A stretch of DNA of 64,000 nt from Marinobacter vulgaris. GTDB lineage: Bacteria > Pseudomonadota > Gammaproteobacteria > Pseudomonadales > Oleiphilaceae. Both the position numbers and the translations under genes were made by a program. Shown piece by piece: positions 54,934 through 64,000 of this stretch. The stretch covers positions 372,001-436,000 of the forward strand of contig NZ_QFWX01000003.1 in NCBI RefSeq assembly GCF_003344045.1. The letters are read 5' to 3'. The first letter of the stretch is position 1, and every line of letters starts with the position of its first letter. A model generated the notes under the pieces. The model saw nothing but the letters and a program-made list of their open reading frames with translations, searched no databases and was not told the DNA's origin.

Positions 54934-55461
54934 ATGATTTCTCCAGTAGCTATAAATTTCCGCTCTGCGTTTCACGCCATACTACTGGGTACAGTGTTAT
55001 CCGCTATCGCCCCGGCCTCTGCCATCGGGAGCGAGGCCAGCAATGACTCCATTAAAAGAGGGGAGTACCTGGCACGCGTCGCTGGCTGCAACGACTGCCA
55101 TACCGCCGGCTATCCGGAAACGGCCGGCAATGTTCCCAGGGACCAGTGGCTGACCGGAGTGAACGTCGGGTTTCAGGGCCCCTGGGGCACCACTTATCCC
55201 GCCAATCTGAGGCTGTACTTTGCCGATCTGGACCAAGAGCAGTGGCTGGCCCGTGCCCGTTCACCCATGATGCCACCCATGCCGTGGTTCGCCCTGCGGG
55301 ATATGAACGATGAAGACCTGCTGGCCCTTTACCATTTTATTAGGTCCCTTGGGCCGACTGGGGAACCGGTACCGGTTGCCGTTGCCCCCAATCAACCGGT
55401 CAGCACGCCATACATAGAGTTCTTTCCGAAGAATCTGCCGTTACAAGCAGCGACACCCTGA
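54934..55461 (+). CDS. periplasmic monohaem cytochrome c
   Basis: A 175-residue exported class I cytochrome c: signal peptide to about residue 30 (TVLSAIAPASAIGS), haem site CNDCH in RVAGCNDCHTAGYPETAGN, and candidate axial Met in SPMMPPMPWFALR, with a C-terminal LLALYHFIRSLGP. AAGAGGAGTTCAGCA precedes the ATG at 54934, a strong site that rules out the earlier start. It could accept electrons from the Mo-hydroxylase type enzymes in this organism, but no operon ties it to one. It converges with the PPOX-GAF gene. Confidence 0.87.
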   Translation: MISPVAINFRSAFHAILLGTVLSAIAPASAIGSEASNDSIKRGEYLARVAGCNDCHTAGYPETAGNVPRDQWLTGVNVGFQGPWGTTYPANLRLYFADLDQEQWLARARSPMMPPMPWFALRDMNDEDLLALYHFIRSLGPTGEPVPVAVAPNQPVSTPYIEFFPKNLPLQAATP

Positions 55462-55467
55462 TCCTTA

Positions 55468-56811
55468 CTATCCGGCGGCTTCGCGAAGATGTAATACGCC
55501 TGTAACCCGCAGGCGAAAGCGTCCGCGGCCTATCTTTTCGATTGCCAAAGAAGTGCAGCGTTCGGCCAGCCGACGCTGCAAAAGGATCAGCCGAGCCTCA
55601 AGATTATCGACGACATCCGGCAGGTGCAGGCTATTATCACGGCGCAGCTCGCGGTTGGTGAACTCGTCACGGCCCAACGCGTTGTGGTCCCGGACCAGCT
55701 TCCACAGGATGGCTCCGGCGACGCCTTTGATCAGGTATTCGTTGTTGATAAACACGGTCTGGTCGGTCCGGTAGAAACACACGTCAACCGGCTTGCTGCC
55801 AGCCTTCGACACAGGCTTCCTGGTCGCAGGCTCAACGGCGAGATCGCTGCGGCGTTCCAGTGATTTGATCGCTAATGCCAGATAGTGTGAAAACGCCACC
55901 AGCGCATCCTCGTCGTCCCAGCTAAAGCGCATTTCCTCTGGACTTTCGGCATAAAGTACCGCGATCAGTTGTTTGCCGTGAAGGATGGGAACCGCTATCT
56001 GGCTGCCAGATCTGGCCAGACCGGGCAGGGGAATGCTCATCTCCAGGTCAATTGAGGCATTATTCTGCAGATAACTTTCGCGAACGGCACGGCTATACAG
56101 ATATTCGGTAGCGCAGTGGCCGATTCGAATAGGCACACCTTCACGCGCCGCTACGCCGATGATGCCTTCACCAAGGCCAATTTCTGAACCCACGCCGGAG
56201 TGAATATAACCGCGACTGGCCACGGTATAGAGTTTGTCTCCAGCTGCGTCCAGCATCAGAACCATGGCGTGCTGGATGTTGAACTCCTGTGCCAGACAGG
56301 CCAGAGTGTCTGTGAGTAGGGAAGAGAGGTCCTGGCAGGCCCCAAGTCGCTCAATACTGCGCCGCAAAACCGGCAAAAGGCTTGGCGCCAGCGGAGCCGC
56401 GAATGGCGGCGAAGTATCTGGTACCGGCTCGATACTCTGTACCCGGTAGATATCAGAGCCTTTCAGCCGGAATACGTCACTCATGCCGCTATGAGAGGCA
56501 ATGCCCGCCAGTCGCGCCTTCATCGATTCGAACAGCGGGCCTTCCGAGATGGTGTGCAGATAGGAGAGATGCAGGTGATAGTGCTGTGCCGTTACCGGAT
56601 CCACCAGCAGAATGGTTGCCGTGGGATTGATCAGAATATTCTTGCGCGTAGTATTAAAAAACTGGAACGACAGGGCTACATGGTCTTCATCGATGTAATG
56701 CACCTGTGAGAGGTAAGCCACGTTGGGCATGGCATTCTCATCACAGGTTGCGATGACGGCAGGAACGGCGCCTTCAAAACAGCGCCGAAGACTACTCAGA
56801 AGCGGCTGCAT
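55468..56811 (-). CDS. PPOX-GAF protein with C-terminal winged-helix-like domain
   Basis: A 447-residue protein with three parts: a pyridoxamine-5'-phosphate-oxidase-like flavin-binding fold (about 5-130; VPAVIATCDENAMPNVAYLS, LSFQFFNTTRKNI), a GAF domain (about 150-315; VGSEIGLGEGIIGVAAREG, IAVPILHGKQLIAVLYAES) and a C-terminal helical region (about 350-440; FINNEYLIKGVAGAILWKL, DNLEARLILLQRRLAERCT) that looks like an OmpR/wHTH DNA-binding or dimerisation domain. It may be a flavin- or redox-responsive regulator. Translationally coupled (1-base overlap, TAATG) to the upstream PPOX gene. Confidence 0.75.
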   Translation of the reverse strand: MQPLLSSLRRCFEGAVPAVIATCDENAMPNVAYLSQVHYIDEDHVALSFQFFNTTRKNILINPTATILLVDPVTAQHYHLHLSYLHTISEGPLFESMKARLAGIASHSGMSDVFRLKGSDIYRVQSIEPVPDTSPPFAAPLAPSLLPVLRRSIERLGACQDLSSLLTDTLACLAQEFNIQHAMVLMLDAAGDKLYTVASRGYIHSGVGSEIGLGEGIIGVAAREGVPIRIGHCATEYLYSRAVRESYLQNNASIDLEMSIPLPGLARSGSQIAVPILHGKQLIAVLYAESPEEMRFSWDDEDALVAFSHYLALAIKSLERRSDLAVEPATRKPVSKAGSKPVDVCFYRTDQTVFINNEYLIKGVAGAILWKLVRDHNALGRDEFTNRELRRDNSLHLPDVVDNLEARLILLQRRLAERCTSLAIEKIGRGRFRLRVTGVLHLREAAG

Positions 56812-57311
56812 TACCCGGCTCCGAGAGGCTGGCCCGCGCCAACGCCGGGCGTCTGGTTAAAACCGACTACGGGCATAAAACAGACACAGACAGCATCGGT
56901 AATATCAGGCGCCATCAACGCCTGCGAAAACGCCGGTGCGTAACCCAGGGAAATCAGCTCGCCAGCAGCGCGCAAGCCATGTCGTTCGATAAGGACCTGG
57001 TCGCCAGCCTCAAGCGGCTGAATACGCACGGCAGGGGCCTTTAGCTGCACAGTCTTGTGTGTCGCCGGGCGGCTGAATACCGCAGAGAAAGCGCCTCCGT
57101 CACGCAGGTCACGTAACACGCTGGTAGAGCGTGATTCAGACAGGAAGACGCAAACTTCGCCAGTGGCTCGGCATATCCGGCAACCATAGGCCTGAGATAC
57201 CGATGGCACTCGAGTTGCGCTGCAGGACCCAACCTTTATGGCAATAGGGCCGAGGAGGAATTCAGCGAGTTCCTGATTGAAAAGCAAAGCACCAGTGGTA
57301 GTGGAGCTCAT
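56811..57311 (-). CDS. PPOX-fold (pyridoxamine 5'-phosphate oxidase-like) small protein
   Basis: A 166-residue protein resembling a split-barrel flavin-binding fold: NQELAEFLLGPIAIKVGSCS, RATGEVCVFLSESRSTSVLR, GGAFSAVFSRPATHKTVQLK. First gene of a two-gene operon with the PPOX-GAF regulator, so the two may act together in flavin, haem or redox sensing. The start is uncertain; the ATG at 57311 (MSSTTTGALL) gives a natural N-terminus, while 57377 adds a Cys-rich leader without family support. Family assignment rests on pattern. Confidence 0.6.
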   Translation of the reverse strand: MSSTTTGALLFNQELAEFLLGPIAIKVGSCSATRVPSVSQAYGCRICRATGEVCVFLSESRSTSVLRDLRDGGAFSAVFSRPATHKTVQLKAPAVRIQPLEAGDQVLIERHGLRAAGELISLGYAPAFSQALMAPDITDAVCVCFMPVVGFNQTPGVGAGQPLGAG

Positions 57312-57390
57312 GCAATGATTCATCCAGTCAAAAAAAAGACCGCGTGCCTGAGTTGAACAAGTAGGGTACAAGCTCAAGAAACATTATTTC

Positions 57391-57560
57391 AGATTGCGAT
57401 TTGACGACCACATAAAGTACTAATTTCGTCGTCCTGCGCCAACATGTATTTTCACCGATCAGCAGGTTGCTGAACGCGGCTAGCAAATGCAGCCGGTTGT
57501 TGTTCTTGGCAAGGCCGCGATAGCGGGGTTCGACGGCACAGCTTTCCTCTGCGGCGCGAC
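57391..57560 (-). mobile_element. IS5-family transposase C-terminal remnant
   Basis: Minus-strand frame reading VEPRYRGLAKNNNRLHLLAA, then FSNLLIGENTC, matching the end of IS5-type transposases (VRYRGLAKNxAxLxxLFALxNL). Only the last ~40 residues survive, with no inverted repeats recognised. It lies between the PPOX operon and copy 2 of the lysine-rich gene. Confidence 0.55.
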
Positions 57561-57587
57561 TGTGCTTGAAAAGTTAAATCTGTATTG

Positions 57588-57739
57588 AGGGGGGCATGAA
57601 CCTCTCTCTTAACTCAATGTCCCAGTACATCGGTTTCGTTTTTCTTTGCGTTTTTCTCCTTCTTTTTTTCCTTGGCGGTTAAAAGCGGTTTCCTTTTAGT
57701 GTCTTTTTTGCTGGCCTGGCCTTTACTCATGCGGTCTGT
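57588..57739. repeat. ~150-bp direct repeat, copy 2 (partner at 37700-37853)
   Basis: Second copy of the block carrying the small lysine-rich gene, in the same orientation as copy 1, about 19.9 kb apart. Similarity ends abruptly 9 bases before the start codon. Substitutions cause four amino-acid changes. Confidence 0.85.
57614..57730 (-). CDS. small lysine-rich protein, copy 2 (38 aa)
   Basis: A 38-residue basic peptide, MSKGQASKKDTKRK..., ending DVLGH, differing from copy 1 at D6A, R7S, K13R and S31N. The AGGTGGACAGACCGC ribosome site is kept. The differences are conservative and the frame is open, suggesting that both copies are under selection. The promoter is different from that of copy 1, since similarity ends just upstream of the ribosome site. 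Confidence 0.72.
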   Translation of the reverse strand: MSKGQASKKDTKRKPLLTAKEKKKEKNAKKNETDVLGH

Positions 57740-57780
57740 CCACCTCACTGCGCCGTATTTTTTCTGGATACCGATCTTCT

Positions 57781-60700
57781 TTATGCCTCGCTGAGGAAAT
57801 CAGCCAAATGCAAACCCGCTGGGGCACCGTTGGCACCGTCCGGATCGGCAACATCATCATCCTGAGGAAGCACGCTGGTGTCTTCGGGACCGTGCCACAA
57901 AGGTGAAATCATTCCGAGCCCTTTCTGGGCGAGCAGATCCCTGATCAGGCTGAACGCTGCGGCTGGTCGTGCCAGCCGTTGAAATTCCGGCACGGGCAGC
58001 CCGCCCGCATCGGTGGCCTGTATACCCAACTTGGAGGCCATGAGTGCGATGCGCTGGTTCTGTACTTTGCGGCTGTAACCCGAGCGGATATCGCGATCGA
58101 AGGACGCAATTGAAGCACTGCCGTCAAACGTCATGCCCCGGCGCCTGAAATGGGTGGCACCGGTCATCGACCAGACGTCGTCAACGATGACCGTGGTTGT
58201 GCGCAGAACGGCCTGCCGACCAGGGAACCCTTTTGGGTGGAAGGTCAGCACTCGGTCGGGAGCCGCTGCCTGCAACAGGTCAAACGCCTCTTTGCGCTGG
58301 GTAATGGCCCGTCGTGCAAACGGGGCGGGTATCAGGTCCGGCTCTCTGGGTGAAACAACGATGACTTTAAGATTGGATTGTACCGCCAATCGGTCAGCCA
58401 TTCGCTGGATAAGGTCGATCTCATGGGCATCGGCTGCGCCATCAGGACGGGCAGTGCGTGCGAACCCGGGGGTTTCAATGTAGACCAGCTCCTCCGCTTC
58501 GGATAGCGCACGGGTGAGGGACCAGAGTGCGTCGCGAACACCATGGGTGGCGAGGAAATACTCGCGGCGGACTTCATTGATCAAACGGTCTTCATTGGCG
58601 ATGGTGATCGAACCGGCTGGCGACGGAATCCCCAGCGCCCCGGCCACGGTATCCAGCAACTGGTCCAGGGTGAGTGGCGAGTTGGTGGCAAGGGCGTTGC
58701 CCGGAGGCAGCAGTGATAGTTCCGGTGTTTCACAGACAGCAGCAACGGTCTGAAGCAGCACACCGGATGAACTGCCAGCGGGCGGTGGAGATCCGGCATC
58801 GGGTTGTGGTGGATTCATGTTGTCGCCGCCGGACATAACAATCCAGCCAGGGGATGTCGAAACACTGGCGCCACCAGGCAAGGGAAGCATGGGCTGGACC
58901 CTGCGAACCGCGTGGCGGGCAAGATCATAGCCCAGTGCCCCGTTGACCCGCACACCGCTGGCATGGAGGTCGGGTCCCGGAGGGTTACCCGGGTTTCCCT
59001 GTCGAAGGGCGGCCGAGCGGGTCTCCCGTGACCAGCGGGCACCGGACAGAACACCTTCCCAGCTGAGTCCGTCGTCCAGGTGCGTGGTATCGGCAATGCC
59101 GGTCACCACAATGGATTCAAGCCGCCCCATCGTAGGGTGGCGGGGACCTTCCCGGGGTTCGGTTTCGTTTCCGAGGGCGCGAACCACGTCAATTGGATCT
59201 GAAAGACCTGCCCCCGGAGGGCTGGTGCGTTCGATTCCAAACACGGGTGCGGGCGCGACGGATTTCACTGAAGGTGGAATGAGCGCCATCGGATCCGGCG
59301 TGGCAAACGGGTCCGGGGGGACAGTCGCCGGGCCATTGTCGATGGTCAGACGGCGGTTGGCAAACAGGCGGCGCCCGCCAACTCGTGGTGTGACCACCAG
59401 ATCAAATACGAGAGTGGCCGGAGACGGTTTCGGATCGCCAGTGGCAAGCCCCAAGGGATTGCCAACAAGCACCTGGGTTGTTGAACCGGCCTGTACAATA
59501 GCCGAACCTCCATCCCCCCGCAGGAACGAAGGCGCTTCACCAATGGCTTCAATCAACTGGAAACGCTGCGCAAACAGGCGTACGGCCGCACCGTCTGGCA
59601 GGGTATCTGCAGGCAGGGTAACGACCACGTCATTGCCCGCAGTCCAGACTGCCGTAGCGCCCGCAACTGGCGAAGTCGAGCCAGAGCCAAAACCGGCTCC
59701 GGTATCGGGCAGGGGAAATCCGGGCCAGTGGGCCTGCAGTCCCGGCGCCGGAGGAATACCTACGCCGTCGACGATCTCCGGGGCTACGGCAAAGACCAGA
59801 TTGCTGCCAGGCGCCCCGATAAGCCGATCTAGCACTTGCCCGGAATGAGCCAGAACGTCCGGCCCATCGGTCAGGTAATCAATGGTTGCGTTGTCCCTGA
59901 TGAGGGGTTTGAGATCTTCGGGAATATCGCCGTCTTCTCCGGGAACACCTCGCACCGCGCCTTCGGAGCGGTTACCCCTAAGGTGCCAATCGAGATCTGT
60001 GGCGAAGGCGCGAAGAAACTGCCGTGACAAAGTCACGCCCGGGGCCAGCGGTGGTTGCGAAAGTGGCTCAGCCGACATGATACCGCCCGTAGCCCATCCC
60101 AGCCGGAGCCGCTCTGGTGAACCTGTTCCGGTCCCCGCCAATTGCTGGATGCCAGAAAGCGTGATCAGCCCCGAACCATCCGGTGCGCCTGCCGGTGTCC
60201 CGGCGTCCTGAGCTTCAACACCGGGACCGCCAGGAACCGCGCTGAAGGGACGCCCATGCAGATCTGTCACCTGCACCAGTATGCCGCTGGCCAGTCCTGC
60301 AATACTGGCCACTCCTCCGGCCCCGGCCATACCGCCACCACCCGATGCATCCAGGGCTGGGAAATTCACTATCAGGTCAGCGAACAGTTCGGCAACGGCA
60401 ACCGGATCGATAATCAGCCCGCGGTTGTCGTGAAAGCTCATGGGCTCGGCACGGTTCAGGGGATCCCCGGCGGCGTAGGTTTGCGGTGATCGGTCCGGGG
60501 TGGGCACCGCTCCGGTGAACACCAGAGTTTCAGGAACTGGCCGGTGGTGGGGCTGGTTTACAGGGGCGAACCGCACACTCAGCATGCGGTCGAGCCGGGC
60601 AACCGCTTGCGGATGCAAGCGGAATGCCGCAACCGGACCGGCGATTGGGGAACCATTAACACTACGGAATTCGGCACCGCTGTTGAGAAACTCCAGGGTT

Positions 60701-60882
60701 CCCAAAAAGGGTGCAAGAGCGCTGCCTGAAGGATTGAGGCGAAGAGCACCAATGTCGTAGGTTGGATTGGCTGTGCCCCAGCTTGGCCAGAGCCGCAACG
60801 CAGTCAACCCGAGGGCATCAAGCCCCTGGTCCTGCAATGACTGGGCTGCGGCGGCGGGGGTAAGGGTAAAGACCTGGACCAT
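57781..60882 (-). CDS. large protein with C-terminal phospholipase D-like domain
   Basis: A 1033-residue protein, not exported by any visible signal. The first ~700 residues are Gly/Pro/Ala-rich with beta-rich stretches and no family I recognise; a Gly-rich segment (SGGGGMAGAGGVASIAGLAS) lies near 177-196. The last 300 residues resemble phospholipase D: EAEELVYIETPGFARTARPD, then FHPKGF with His882 and Lys884, then VIVDDVWSMTGATHFRRRGM and TFDGSASIASFD. The HxK and the Asp901 are separated by 16 residues instead of the usual 4. A perfect AGGAGGAG site precedes the ATG; 42 bases separate it from the upstream gene. Confidence 0.78.
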   Translation of the reverse strand: MVQVFTLTPAAAAQSLQDQGLDALGLTALRLWPSWGTANPTYDIGALRLNPSGSALAPFLGTLEFLNSGAEFRSVNGSPIAGPVAAFRLHPQAVARLDRMLSVRFAPVNQPHHRPVPETLVFTGAVPTPDRSPQTYAAGDPLNRAEPMSFHDNRGLIIDPVAVAELFADLIVNFPALDASGGGGMAGAGGVASIAGLASGILVQVTDLHGRPFSAVPGGPGVEAQDAGTPAGAPDGSGLITLSGIQQLAGTGTGSPERLRLGWATGGIMSAEPLSQPPLAPGVTLSRQFLRAFATDLDWHLRGNRSEGAVRGVPGEDGDIPEDLKPLIRDNATIDYLTDGPDVLAHSGQVLDRLIGAPGSNLVFAVAPEIVDGVGIPPAPGLQAHWPGFPLPDTGAGFGSGSTSPVAGATAVWTAGNDVVVTLPADTLPDGAAVRLFAQRFQLIEAIGEAPSFLRGDGGSAIVQAGSTTQVLVGNPLGLATGDPKPSPATLVFDLVVTPRVGGRRLFANRRLTIDNGPATVPPDPFATPDPMALIPPSVKSVAPAPVFGIERTSPPGAGLSDPIDVVRALGNETEPREGPRHPTMGRLESIVVTGIADTTHLDDGLSWEGVLSGARWSRETRSAALRQGNPGNPPGPDLHASGVRVNGALGYDLARHAVRRVQPMLPLPGGASVSTSPGWIVMSGGDNMNPPQPDAGSPPPAGSSSGVLLQTVAAVCETPELSLLPPGNALATNSPLTLDQLLDTVAGALGIPSPAGSITIANEDRLINEVRREYFLATHGVRDALWSLTRALSEAEELVYIETPGFARTARPDGAADAHEIDLIQRMADRLAVQSNLKVIVVSPREPDLIPAPFARRAITQRKEAFDLLQAAAPDRVLTFHPKGFPGRQAVLRTTTVIVDDVWSMTGATHFRRRGMTFDGSASIASFDRDIRSGYSRKVQNQRIALMASKLGIQATDAGGLPVPEFQRLARPAAAFSLIRDLLAQKGLGMISPLWHGPEDTSVLPQDDDVADPDGANGAPAGLHLADFLSEA

Positions 60883-60924
60883 GACTCCTCCTAATAAGTC
60901 TCGCTGGCGGCTATCGACACTGAT

Positions 60925-63900
60925 TCAGCCCCTTGCTCGCCGGGTAACCGTGGTTCCGTCCGGCGACGTAACCGTGGCGCTGATACTTCGCAGCTTTGCC
61001 CGGGCGGTTATGGTAATGGTGACCCGCTGCCCGATCCGCCGCCGGGTAACAGTAAAGGTCTCCTCTGGGGCAATGGTCGGCACATCTGCCAGACGGCTGG
61101 AATAGCTCAGGGTATCGCCGTGCTCGGTAAACTGGGTACCTCGGCGTTCTGTACCGGGCAGTACTACCGGGCCCGGAACGGGTGTAAACCGGCCCGGTAT
61201 CCTTGGAATCCCGGGCCGGCCCGGCATGGGAATGAACGAGCCGGGCCCTGGGCTGGGCTCTTTCTGAAGCGTCAGTGAAAGCCTGTAATACTCACCGCCA
61301 ACGGCGTCATCAAGCGCGCCGTCGATGGTAAAGGTGTAGACTTTGCCGCGTGCGGAAATTGTAAAACTCTTGATCGGCGACAGTGTCGGCACTGGCAGAA
61401 TAGAGCCCGCTGCCAGGTTAAAGGTTTGTTCTGTTGAGCGGTTGATGGGATCAACGAGCCTGACCGTGACCGACACCGGATGATTGATGTCGGTACGCCG
61501 GATCAGCAGCCTGAACTCGCCATTTGCGGCATGCCATACGCCCGACGCGGTTCCGCCGGGCGCTGCGTCGGAAACATCCTGAAGTGGGGTAGACTGCCTG
61601 ACCAGCGGTTCGGCAACGCCCTTTTCGACAACCTCTACCTGAAGTACATGAACCCCTAATGGGCCAGGTGACTGCGGTACCGGTGTGGCAAACGTGATAA
61701 GCACATCGCCGGGGCTTCCTCCCGGCCACGAGGCCACCAAAGGCCCGAGAGGCGGTGGTCCAGGAGGAGGGACCACCACGGGTATGGCGGGTGAGGCCAG
61801 TGAGCGACCGCCAAGGATGCCCTTCTCCGGGATTGGGTCCGCCCAGGCTACCGCCCGGTACCAGACGTACTTCCAGGAGCCTTCAGGGGTATCGGTACCT
61901 TCCACTGAATCAATCCACTCGTTTGCTGCAGGGCTTGGCGGGGATACGGTCCAGTCAGCAGTGCTGGTGGAAATCTGGGCAACAGGGAAGCCCATGCTGT
62001 CGAGCTGCCTGGCTGCATCGGCTACCCGGGTCCGGTATAGGTCGATCCGCCGTGGATGGGCGCCCGAGGTGCCCCTGGTTTCGATCCGTAGCCTGGCGGC
62101 AAAGCCCGGACCGGCGGCAACTCGACGTACTTCGATTCTTGGCGGTGCCGGTTCAGCCACTTTCGGGGCGGCATAAACAATGAGCGCGTCGGCAGCATCA
62201 GCTCCTGCCGGCCAGGGCGCTTCGGCACCCCCCGCGCTTACCGGCAGGACTATCCAGCAGTGAATGGCCTGGGAGCCCCTGGGAAGGGTGACATCCATAC
62301 TGGTACCGGGGAAAAGTTCGTCGTTGATCCGGGTGAAAACATTGCGGTCGTTATCGGCGTTGAAGGCCGCCTTCAGGGCAACCAGCCGTTGGGACAGTGT
62401 CGATCCCGGCGCCGGATGGGACTGGCCGGTACGGTCGAGCAGGGTGAATTCATTGCTGGTATAGATCGCGTAGCCTTCCGCCGCTGGTTGGCTGGCCCAA
62501 TCCAGTCGGGCATGGCTCTCGCCATTGGCATCGGCGAGACTGGCCAGGGGCACCATGGGCGTTACGGTTGTGTTTCTTGCCCTGGGGTCAGATGCGTAGC
62601 AGACCTTGCTGTTAGGTGTCCATGCGCTGGTCCTGCCAGGAGCGATGACTTCGGTCTGCTGACCTTGCAGTGCCAGCCCGATATGGCGTGTGGCACTGTA
62701 ATCCAGCGCAAAGCCCGGTATTGTCATTCGATAGCGCCGACTGGAACCCTGGGTTGCCTGCCCTGGTGCCACCTCGTTTTCGCCCTGGGCATCCAGGCAG
62801 ATCACCGAGCCGCCAACCCCGGTTGGGGCGTCCCCGGAAAAGCTGACGGCGACATTGTTAAGAGCTCCGGCCAATGAAGTCTGCACTCCGGCGGGGAAGG
62901 TTCCGGGTGGACTCTGGTGACGGTTAGCAGCTGCAAAGAGGCGGCCACGAAAGCGTACGGACTTGACTCTGCGTACCCGCCAGTCGAGCACAAAATCCAG
63001 TCGCAGTGTTGCCGGGCAGGAAGACGCCGGTGGGCCAGGGTCGACGGGAACCAGATTGGCGTCTACCAACTGAACCAGGTCCGGTTCTGGTTGGTTACCG
63101 CTGTAATGGTGGGTGACCCACGGGCTCCAGATGCCAAAAATGTTCTGGGTGGCGACACCATATCGGGCCTGAACACTGCCGGGGTTATTGGGAATCGGGA
63201 AGGCGCTGTCCGTTGCACTCTGACGGACTCTTTCCGGGTCTTCGGGGTTCGTCAGGTCGCCAATGGGCATGTGGCCGGGGGCATGCCCCCGCATTTCCAT
63301 CAGCGCCCGAGCCGGGCCGGCTACAGCGAGGTCTGACCGGGCCACGGCAAAACTTGCGACTGAGGCAAGATTGTCCAGTACAAAACGTTCCCACGACAGC
63401 CGCACAGCGGCTGTCCAGGGTTGGTCTGCCGCAGAGGGTTGGTGGACCCCAAGAGAGTCAAGCTGAAGGTCGGCGGGCGCTGGAGCGGGGGTAACCTTGC
63501 GTGGGCGCGGAATCAGCGCCGCATACTCCACTTCGTCGCTGTCGCCGTCGAGGCCGTTGGCCCAGCGCCCCGTTACCATGTAGTCCCAGTCACTGGTGTT
63601 ACTGTCACCGAACAGGCTTGTTGCCCCCAGGTTGACTGTCGGAATATCTTCGTAGGCATAGCCGGTACCGAACCCCAGGGTGACCGCAAGCAAAGGGTCG
63701 GTGGATGCCGCCAGTTGCAGCAGCGTCAATGGTGCAACCGTAGCCTTGCCGTCCTGTCCACTCATGGTATTTCCCGATGCATTCTCGGGTGGGTGGATCA
63801 CGAAGTCGCGGGTAAAGCTGGCCTGATCTTCCGGGGGCATCGCCAGCGCTTCATGAAGCAGTGGCAGTAACTCGGCTTCGGCCTCGGTGATCAATTCAGC

Positions 63901-64000
63901 GGCTGAGGGCAGGTCCCAGGTTGGCGCCACCTGACCCGACGGAAGCTGGGGGTGCCAGCCCCAGGGATTGACACCGCGACCGTATCGATTCGCAGCGGCT
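60925..64000 (-). CDS. very large beta-rich protein, 5' end outside the window
   Basis: The frame is open from 60925 to the end of the window; the GTG at 63930 is internal, because codons continue in frame to at least 63999 (RYGRGVNPWGWHPQLPSGQV). More than 1,020 residues are visible. The sequence suggests strings of fibronectin-III-like or immunoglobulin-like domains (ARLDWASQPAAEGYAIYTSN, EGSWKYVWYRAVAWADP, GEFRLLIRRTDINHPVSVTV), a Pro/Gly-rich linker near the C-terminus and no transmembrane segment. With the PLD-like gene it forms an operon. It may be a structural or baseplate-like component or a secreted adhesin-like protein; I cannot decide. Confidence 0.75.
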   Translation of the reverse strand, partial: AAANRYGRGVNPWGWHPQLPSGQVAPTWDLPSAAELITEAEAELLPLLHEALAMPPEDQASFTRDFVIHPPENASGNTMSGQDGKATVAPLTLLQLAASTDPLLAVTLGFGTGYAYEDIPTVNLGATSLFGDSNTSDWDYMVTGRWANGLDGDSDEVEYAALIPRPRKVTPAPAPADLQLDSLGVHQPSAADQPWTAAVRLSWERFVLDNLASVASFAVARSDLAVAGPARALMEMRGHAPGHMPIGDLTNPEDPERVRQSATDSAFPIPNNPGSVQARYGVATQNIFGIWSPWVTHHYSGNQPEPDLVQLVDANLVPVDPGPPASSCPATLRLDFVLDWRVRRVKSVRFRGRLFAAANRHQSPPGTFPAGVQTSLAGALNNVAVSFSGDAPTGVGGSVICLDAQGENEVAPGQATQGSSRRYRMTIPGFALDYSATRHIGLALQGQQTEVIAPGRTSAWTPNSKVCYASDPRARNTTVTPMVPLASLADANGESHARLDWASQPAAEGYAIYTSNEFTLLDRTGQSHPAPGSTLSQRLVALKAAFNADNDRNVFTRINDELFPGTSMDVTLPRGSQAIHCWIVLPVSAGGAEAPWPAGADAADALIVYAAPKVAEPAPPRIEVRRVAAGPGFAARLRIETRGTSGAHPRRIDLYRTRVADAARQLDSMGFPVAQISTSTADWTVSPPSPAANEWIDSVEGTDTPEGSWKYVWYRAVAWADPIPEKGILGGRSLASPAIPVVVPPPGPPPLGPLVASWPGGSPGDVLITFATPVPQSPGPLGVHVLQVEVVEKGVAEPLVRQSTPLQDVSDAAPGGTASGVWHAANGEFRLLIRRTDINHPVSVTVRLVDPINRSTEQTFNLAAGSILPVPTLSPIKSFTISARGKVYTFTIDGALDDAVGGEYYRLSLTLQKEPSPGPGSFIPMPGRPGIPRIPGRFTPVPGPVVLPGTERRGTQFTEHGDTLSYSSRLADVPTIAPEETFTVTRRRIGQRVTITITARAKLRSISATVTSPDGTTVTRRARG

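Noticed and set aside
58943..59848. Plus-strand ORF of 301 codons inside the PLD-like gene
   Set aside because: Arg/Pro/Ser-rich composition typical of the opposite strand of a GC-rich gene.

Overview
The window looks like a chromosome segment of a marine gammaproteobacterium, most probably Marinobacter or a close relative. I infer this from gene content: a malate:quinone oxidoreductase next to an unusual isocitrate dehydrogenase homologue, polyhydroxyalkanoate genes, an N-type ATPase operon, a DabA-type carbon transporter and a Tus-like protein. No rRNA or tRNA gene was recognised. Both ends cut through genes.

Layout. 1-5.5 kb: end of dabA, fabH, two small or unknown genes, a DUF1127-like gene, a phasin and phaB. 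5.9-9.7 kb: a molybdenum hydroxylase operon (2Fe-2S subunit, Mo subunit, XdhC-type maturation protein). 9.7-20.8 kb: three GGDEF-EAL proteins with different sensors (LOV blue-light domain; PAS, coupled to a methanogen_OD-type gene; RsbRD-type plus PAS), interrupted by mqo and an isocitrate dehydrogenase homologue with an internal tandem duplication. 21-24.8 kb: a secreted PRC-barrel protein, a lipoprotein whose second (META) domain lies beyond an in-frame amber codon, a flavin monooxygenase, an ACT protein and a thiol-fold isomerase.

24.8-38 kb is a decayed accessory zone. It holds a broken multihaem cytochrome, a REC-HDOD protein without its phosphoacceptor aspartate, the tus homologue, a gutted aldehyde dehydrogenase, an isolated GH108 endolysin/3TM-holin pair, a frameshifted membrane protein, an IS66 end, remnants of a Na+/Ca2+ exchanger and a Spy/CpxP-like gene, two small secreted proteins and copy 1 of a tiny lysine-rich gene. 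VIT-type and MFS transporters are intact within it.

38.3-44.9 kb is a complete N-ATPase operon (atpDCQRBEFAG order, no delta gene) with Na+-type ligands in the c subunit. 44.9-54.2 kb appears to be one regulatory unit: a PmrAB/QseBC-like two-component system flanked by two oppositely directed operons. One carries a GT2 remnant, a VTT protein and an ArnT-like glycosyltransferase. The other carries a thermostable-haemolysin-family protein, an AMP-ligase fused to a haem-oxygenase-like diiron domain, an SDR and a TPR protein. Three PmrA-box-like sites (CTTAAG-N5-YTTAAG or -ATTAAG) sit upstream of the operons and of the regulator.

54.5-57.7 kb: a frameshifted higA, a cytochrome c, two PPOX-fold proteins, an IS5-type remnant and copy 2 of the lysine-rich gene. 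57.8-64 kb: two very large proteins on the minus strand, one ending in a phospholipase-D-like domain, the other running off the window.
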